Origin: Haplomitrium mnioides
Lineage: Eukaryota; Marchantiophyta; Haplomitriopsida; Calobryales
Direction of reading: 5' to 3'
Assembly: GCA_049999725.1 (NCBI GenBank)
Contig: JBNGIS010020564.1
Coordinates: 1 to 64,000, forward strand
DNA: 64,000 nucleotides
In this document: positions 59,389 to 64,000 of the stretch, one piece after another
How the letters are laid out: each line of letters begins with the position of its first letter
Numbering within the stretch: position 1 is the stretch's first letter
Notes under the pieces: generated by a model
Seen by the model: only the letters and a program-made list of their open reading frames with translations
Databases searched by the model: none
Told to the model about the DNA's origin: nothing
Position numbers and translations under genes: made by a program

Positions 59389-60470
59389 TTGCAGAAAGAA
59401 CTTAAAGAGAAGAGGGACCATGAAAATAGATTGGAAAAACAGAGAGAAAAGGAAAAAGAGAGAATGAGGAAAGATCCAAGTAGGAAAGATGGATCTGGCT
59501 TACCTTTCGAGGTAGTAAGAGTTGATGAATTGGAATTGGATTATAATGTGGCTTTGGATGTACAGAGGATGCCAACCAATGTGACAGTGGGGCAAATACT
59601 GAGAATGTCTGCACCACAGAGGAAAAAGTTAAGGATGATGACCAGCGCAAAGAAGAGAAGATATAAATTACCTAAGATGTCAGTCCCTTTGTCGTTTTTG
59701 CCAACAGGAACTGTTTAAGAGGAGGTGCCAAAATATGGAGTTCCGGAAGTGGAGATTCAAATAAGAGGATGTAACGTAACGAATGTACCAATCAATGGTG
59801 GATCAGGGAAAAACATTATGGTGCTGGAAACCATGGAAGCATTGGGATTCAGTCGCATGAATAAAACACTTCAAGTGTTAAGATTGGCAGATTAGAGAAG
59901 ACTGATTTCTGTATGAGTGTTGAGAGGAGTTAAAACTGTGATTGGAGGGAGAGAGTTTGTTTTGGATTATACAGTCATCAACCCTGAATCAAAAATCAAC
60001 ATATTTTGTGTTATTGGGACAGCCTTGGCTGTATTAAGCCAAAGTAGTAGAAGATTGGGGAAAGAAAGAGATTCGATTTGGAACTAAACCCAAGGCAACA
60101 TTATCTTGGGGAGAACCTCCCTATCAAGGAGAAACTCAGACAGTACATGAGTATACTTCAGAGCAGTCTGGAGAGTATGGCGGGTCTGTTTCAGAGTCTG
60201 AAGAGGAAGTTGATTAGAATCTAGAATTGTGGTTACAGGAGGATGATACGCCAATTGCTCACTTAACGGAAGAGTATTGTGAGGAATTGGGTGTTTGTAA
60301 TCCTACTTTTCCTGGTTGGACTGATGAGGAATTTATTAAATGGAGTTTGTGCAATGATGGAAGAGGAGGCGACCTAGACATGTTTGTATTATTTATAGGT
60401 GAAGGAGAGAAAGTACCTGAGCTAATTATAGAACAGATTACGACTCATAATGTGGTACGAGAACAATAAT
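59389..60470 (+). pseudogene. Element E spacer and protease region
   Basis: 59389-59718 encodes a highly charged segment (RLEKQREKEKERMRKD). The retropepsin core follows near 59785-59900: VPINGGSGKNIMVLETMEAL, where the catalytic Asp of the usual DGGS motif is Asn (AAT at 59794-59796). TAA and TAG stops break the frame. 60227-60469 is an open linker of unknown role. Confidence 0.65.
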
Positions 60471-60544
60471 ATAGTACAATACAAGTGAGTTCTAAGGATC
60501 CTAAAAAGGTGTTATTTCTATGTAATGAAATAGATTAGGAAGAA

Positions 60545-61690
60545 AGAAAAGTGTATAAAGCGCTTTTGGCAAAATTTCAAGACGTGTTTGCTTGGTCTTA
60601 CAAAGATTTAAAGGGAATACCTACGGAACTTTGCGAGCATAGGATTTATTTGGAGGAAGAAGTTGTGCCTATTAAACAGAGTCAGTACCACCTAAATCCC
60701 AAATACTCGTTATTAGTGAAGGAAGAATTGGAGAAACTATTAGCAGCAAATTTTATTTATGCAGTACCTTATAGTGAATGGGTGTCACCAATAGTGATAG
60801 TCATGAAGAAGAATAGAAATATTAGAGTGTGCTAGGATTTTAAGAGATTAAACCAAGCCTTTAAAAAGGATTTTTATCCTTTACCATTCAATGACACTAT
60901 CCTAGATCAAGTGGTAGGAGCGGAATGTTATACCTTTTTAGATGGGTTTTTTGGTTATAACCAAGTGAGTATCCATCTTGAAGATAGACCGAAAACTACC
61001 TTCACTATGGACTGGGGAATGTATGATTATAATGTAATGCCTTTTGGGCAATGTAATGCCCCACTTTTTAGAGAGCAATGACACAAATTTTTAAACCGTA
61101 TCTGAGGGATTTCATAGAAATATTCCTGGATGACTTTTGTGTATATGGATCAAAGGAGGATCATCCTAGTCATATGAGAAAAACTTTTGAGAGATGTAGA
61201 TGGGGTCAGTTAGGACTACACCCTGAGAAGAGTTTTATTGCAATGAGTGAAGGATTATTGTTGGGGCATAGAGTCTCCAAGGATGGTATTGCTGTAGATG
61301 TGGACAAAGTGAAAATTATAAAGGCTGCTAAAAGGCCTACTACAGTAACACAAGTGAGAGAGTTTTTGGGAGCTACGGGCTACTATAGAAGGTTCATAGA
61401 GAATTACTCTTGGATAGCTGCTCCACTTACCAACTTATTGCAGAAAAATGTTGTATTTCAGTGGGGAGAGGAGGCTCATATGGCTTTTGATTTGTTAAAA
61501 GAAAAGCTTACTACAGCTCTTGTTCTAAAACCTCCAAGTTGGGATAGAAAGTTTCATGTTTATGTGGATGTCTCTGCTTTTGCAATAGGCAGCATATTGA
61601 GTCAGAAGGATGAAGAAAAGAAAGATCATCCTATTTACTATGCAAGTCAGAAGTTGACTGCAGCAGAGAAGAATTATTCGGCAACAGAGA
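60545..61690 (+). pseudogene. Element E reverse transcriptase and start of RNase H
   Basis: It reads DVFAWSYKDLKGIPTELCEH, VPIKQSQYHLNPKY, WVSPIVIVMKKNRNIRVC, TAG, DFKRLNQAFKKDFYPLPF, then MPFGQCNAP, a one-base frameshift near 61070, IFLDDFCVYG (YVDD-box), FLGATGYYRRFIENYS, VYVDVSAFAIGSILSQ (RNase H) and NYSATEREALGVI, where the LINE begins. Confidence 0.9.
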
Positions 61691-61709
61691 GAGAAGCGTT
61701 GGGAGTGAT
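61690..61709 (+). repeat. LINE target site duplication, left copy
   Basis: AGAGAAGCGTTGGGAGTGAT, repeated at 62749-62768 with a single mismatch (G/C at base 16). Confidence 0.9.
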
Positions 61710-62748
61710 TATGAGAAAAATGAGAGTCTGCACAGTGACAAAAGATCAGAGTGCCGAGTATAAATTACTTGGCTCGGTTATTGGAGAGGGAGATTGGAAC
61801 CCTGGAATGTGGGTATGGAAAGATAATTCACCCCTCAGTAGCTACTCGACCAAGAAAGGCCGTCGGTTCATCCTGGATCGACCATCAACAATCACTCCGG
61901 TTCTGGAACGCTAGAAAGCACAGGGCTCGATCGACTCCAAATACTCCTCCAGATGGACTGATATATGGGTGGCGAGCAGATCAGCTAAAGAGGCCACTTT
62001 AATATGGCTTATTGTCCAAAGAGGTGTGCAAGTAGGGAGTTTCAGAAAAAAGACAGAAAAGCATGGTTATGAGATTGATGCAAGATGTGTCTGCTGCAAG
62101 GAGGATTCACTAGAAGATATCATTCACTGTTTCTGGCTTTGCCCTAGGATCAGCACTATCTGGAAATGGGCAGGGAATATCATTAACAGATTAGTGTTTG
62201 CTGTTTGGGGGAACTCCAAAAGGTGGAAGCCAACTTGGCAGCAATGCATCATAGGTGACAGAACTCCAAAGGCCCTGGCCATAGTTCAAGAGATCTGGTC
62301 CCTTCTAAGAGGAATTGTACTTTACTTTATATGGCTCTCTAGGAATGTTGTAGTATGCGAGAAGTCGTACATGGATATGTACTGTTTAAAGAAGAAAATC
62401 TAGAGGAGATTGATCGAGTATGGAAAGAAAGCTTGGCACGATGCCTGTAGAAACTGGAGGAAGGCTCAAAGTGAAGAAAAGAGAGAAAAATTTCTGGAAA
62501 CCTTTGACAGAACCTGGGGTGCTAGGCATTTTATCTGTATCCGTGATGAAGACAATGTTTACTGGAATCTGGATGTTAGTAGTAATCTGGATTGAGGGTA
62601 TTGGACTGTTGTGGTTTACTAGGCTTGATCTCGAAAGGGATTGATAAGTGGCTTTTTTGCCGCTCGGCCTGATTGCTGGCCGCGGTTGTACCTTTGATGC
62701 TTGAAAGTAAATAAAGTTGTTTTACTTTCGGTCAAAAAAAAAAAAAAA
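61710..62748 (+). mobile_element. 5'-truncated LINE inserted in element E
   Basis: About 1.04 kb ending in a poly(A) of roughly 15 and bounded by the 20 bp duplication. 61969-62403 encodes a zf-RVT domain (CVCCKEDSLEDIIHCFWLC, IWKWAGNI), the usual C-terminal zinc domain of plant LINE reverse transcriptases. Upstream pieces in other frames (61751-62002) show decay. The last 320 bases match 29091-29413. RT and endonuclease are missing, as expected from 5' truncation. Confidence 0.88.
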
Positions 62749-62768
62749 AGAGAAGCGTTGGGACTGAT
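62749..62768 (+). repeat. LINE target site duplication, right copy
   Basis: Second copy of 61690-61709, directly after the poly(A). Confidence 0.9.
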
Positions 62769-63020
62769 ATTTTTAGTTAGGAAATTCAGACATTACCTGT
62801 TAGGGTATCCATTTGTGTTTCATATGGATCATAATTCACTGAAATATTTAGTGAATAAACCTTATTTGTCTAGAAGGATAGCAAGATGGATGTTGCTACC
62901 CCAGGAATTTGATTTTGAAGTAGATGTGAGATCAGGAAAGTCACATCAGAATGCATATTTCCTATCCAGAATTCCAAGACTAGCTGAAATAGATGATTTG
63001 AATGATAATTTTCCAAATTA
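62752..63020 (+). pseudogene. Element E RNase H, downstream half
   Basis: It resumes as EALGLIFLVRKFRHYLLGYP, then FHMDHNSLKYLVNKP, RRIARWMLLPQEFDF and KSHQNAYFLSR, directly continuing the frame interrupted at 61690-61709. Confidence 0.88.
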
Positions 63021-63079
63021 AAATTTGTTCCCAATTGAGAAGGAAGGGGAGGAGAACCCCTAGTATAAAGAGATTTGGT

Positions 63080-64000
63080 TATACTTAAAAAGTTCTATTT
63101 TGCCTTATGGGTTGAATAAAGAGAAAGAGGTGGTATTTTTCCAGAAGGTGGCGTCGTATACAATCTATAAAAGAGTGTTATATAAGAAATGACCTGATGA
63201 TATTTTGAGACGTTGTTTAGGTCCTTATGAAGTTAAAAAGGTGATTGCTACATTGCACGATGATGAGGTAGGTGGACATTATGCCATGTGTAACACGGTG
63301 GAAAAGATTCATGAGGTAGGGTATTGGTGGCCTACGATGTATAAGGATGTAAAGAGTTATATTCAAAGTTGTGACCCATGTTAGAGAGTGGGGAAACCAA
63401 CAGCAAGTAGCCATTGGCTACTTACATCTATCTTACCTTTAGCACCATTTGAGAAATGGGGTATTGATTTTGTAGGACCTATTACACCAATGTCTAGATA
63501 CTATAAAAATAGATATATATTAGTGTGTACAGATTATGCTACCAAATGGGTGGAAGCAAAAGCTACACGTAGAGATGGAGTAGTGGAAGTTGCTAACTTC
63601 CTATTTGAGAACTTAATCACGAGATTCAGATGCCCTTTAGAGTTGATCAGTGATAGGGGAACTCATTTTCTGAATGAGGTGATTCAACGCCTTATTGACA
63701 CATATATGATTAAACACAGGAAAACAAACGCCTTATAACCCGAAAGTGAATGGACATACTGAAAGAGTTAATGGATTGTTATGTAAGATATTGACAAAGA
63801 TTTGTTCAACGTACTTGTCAGATTGGGACATGAAGTTGTACTCAGCTTTGTGGGCGTACAGAACAGCGGAGAAAGCTACTACAAAGCAGACTCCATTCTA
63901 TTTGGTTTATGGTACTCGTTCTTTAGCACCAGTGGAATGGGATGTGCCGTCTATTAGGATTGCTAAAGAAGAACGTATGCCAAATGAGGAGAGTTTATTA
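63080..64000 (+). pseudogene. Element E integrase, truncated by the window end
   Basis: The zinc domain (GGHYAMCNTVEKIHEVGYWW, IQSCDPC, TAG, RVGKP) is followed by the core: WGIDFVGPITP (first D), LELISDRGTHFL (second D) and, after a frameshift near 63725, NGHTERVNGLL (E near 63761). LWAYRTAEKATTKQTPFYLV is the usual end of the core. Stops at 63064, 63190 and 63384 inactivate it. Confidence 0.9.

Larger units (their letters stand above)
57240..64000 (+). mobile_element. Element E: non-chromodomain Ty3/Gypsy retrotransposon, decayed, runs off the window
   Basis: Primer site, gag with three zinc knuckles, protease, RT, RNase H and integrase lie in Gypsy order on the plus strand. The tRNA-Asp primer suggests the Athila/Tat side of the family. 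The element is split by a LINE at 61710-62748 and broken by many stops, mostly TAG, and by frameshifts. The 3' LTR is beyond the window. Confidence 0.88.

Noticed and set aside
61751-62002. Separate gene inside element E
   Set aside because: It lies within the LINE insertion bounded by the target duplication and poly(A), so it belongs to the LINE.

Overview
The window is nuclear DNA from a plant. Three genes have plant-type introns and products that are land-plant families or subfamilies: a TRICHOME BIREFRINGENCE-LIKE (TBL) protein, a full-length ABCC (MRP-type) transporter and an mTERF protein with a probable organelle presequence. Fragments of a GRAS gene of the SHORT-ROOT type and of a TPX2-like gene are also present, and the rest is dominated by decayed Ty3/Gypsy and LINE retrotransposons. 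I cannot fix the species; a non-seed plant is only a guess. Two runs of N (1893-1992 and 31809-31818) mark assembly gaps.

Layout. 1-4,233: a partial LTR at the window edge, AT-rich degenerate repeats and short tandem repeats. 4,234-16,243: two genes in tandem on the minus strand, TBL (4 exons, 616 codons) and ABCC (10 exons, 1509 codons). All their exon phases join exactly, and the last ABCC exon lies alone beyond a 1.7 kb intron. 16,244-22,133: upstream and intergenic DNA without a gene I can recognise. 22,134-30,647: the mTERF gene (minus, 3 exons, 490 codons). Its presequence exon is separated from the rest by a 6.9 kb intron filled with minisatellites, GA tracts, an inverted repeat, a dispersed repeat family and a LINE tail. 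31,143-33,075: about 30 copies of a 62-64 bp minisatellite, each carrying a near-palindrome.

33,244-41,600 is a nest of chromodomain Gypsy elements. An old minus-strand pol (A) is split by a plus-strand element with both LTRs (B) and by a minus-strand element with both LTRs (C). C still has a perfect 5 bp target duplication, and the host RT frame becomes continuous across it if C and one duplicate are disregarded. 41,600-45,766 holds the GRAS and TPX2-like fragments in pyrimidine-rich DNA. 45,767-51,319 is probably a gag-only (TR-GAG-like) LTR element on the minus strand (D). 54,179-54,617 is a solo LTR of the B/C family. From about 57,240 to the window end runs a second Gypsy family (E): a PBS matching tRNA-Asp, then gag, protease, RT, RNase H and integrase, all broken by stops and frameshifts. 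A 5'-truncated LINE sits in its RNase H with a 20 bp target duplication.

The three intact genes are functionally unrelated: cell-wall polysaccharide acetylation in the Golgi, membrane transport, and organelle gene expression. I found no new multi-gene system. The most notable content is the datable retrotransposon nesting, the palindrome-bearing minisatellite, the repeat-laden mTERF intron, the gag-only element and the captured gene fragments.
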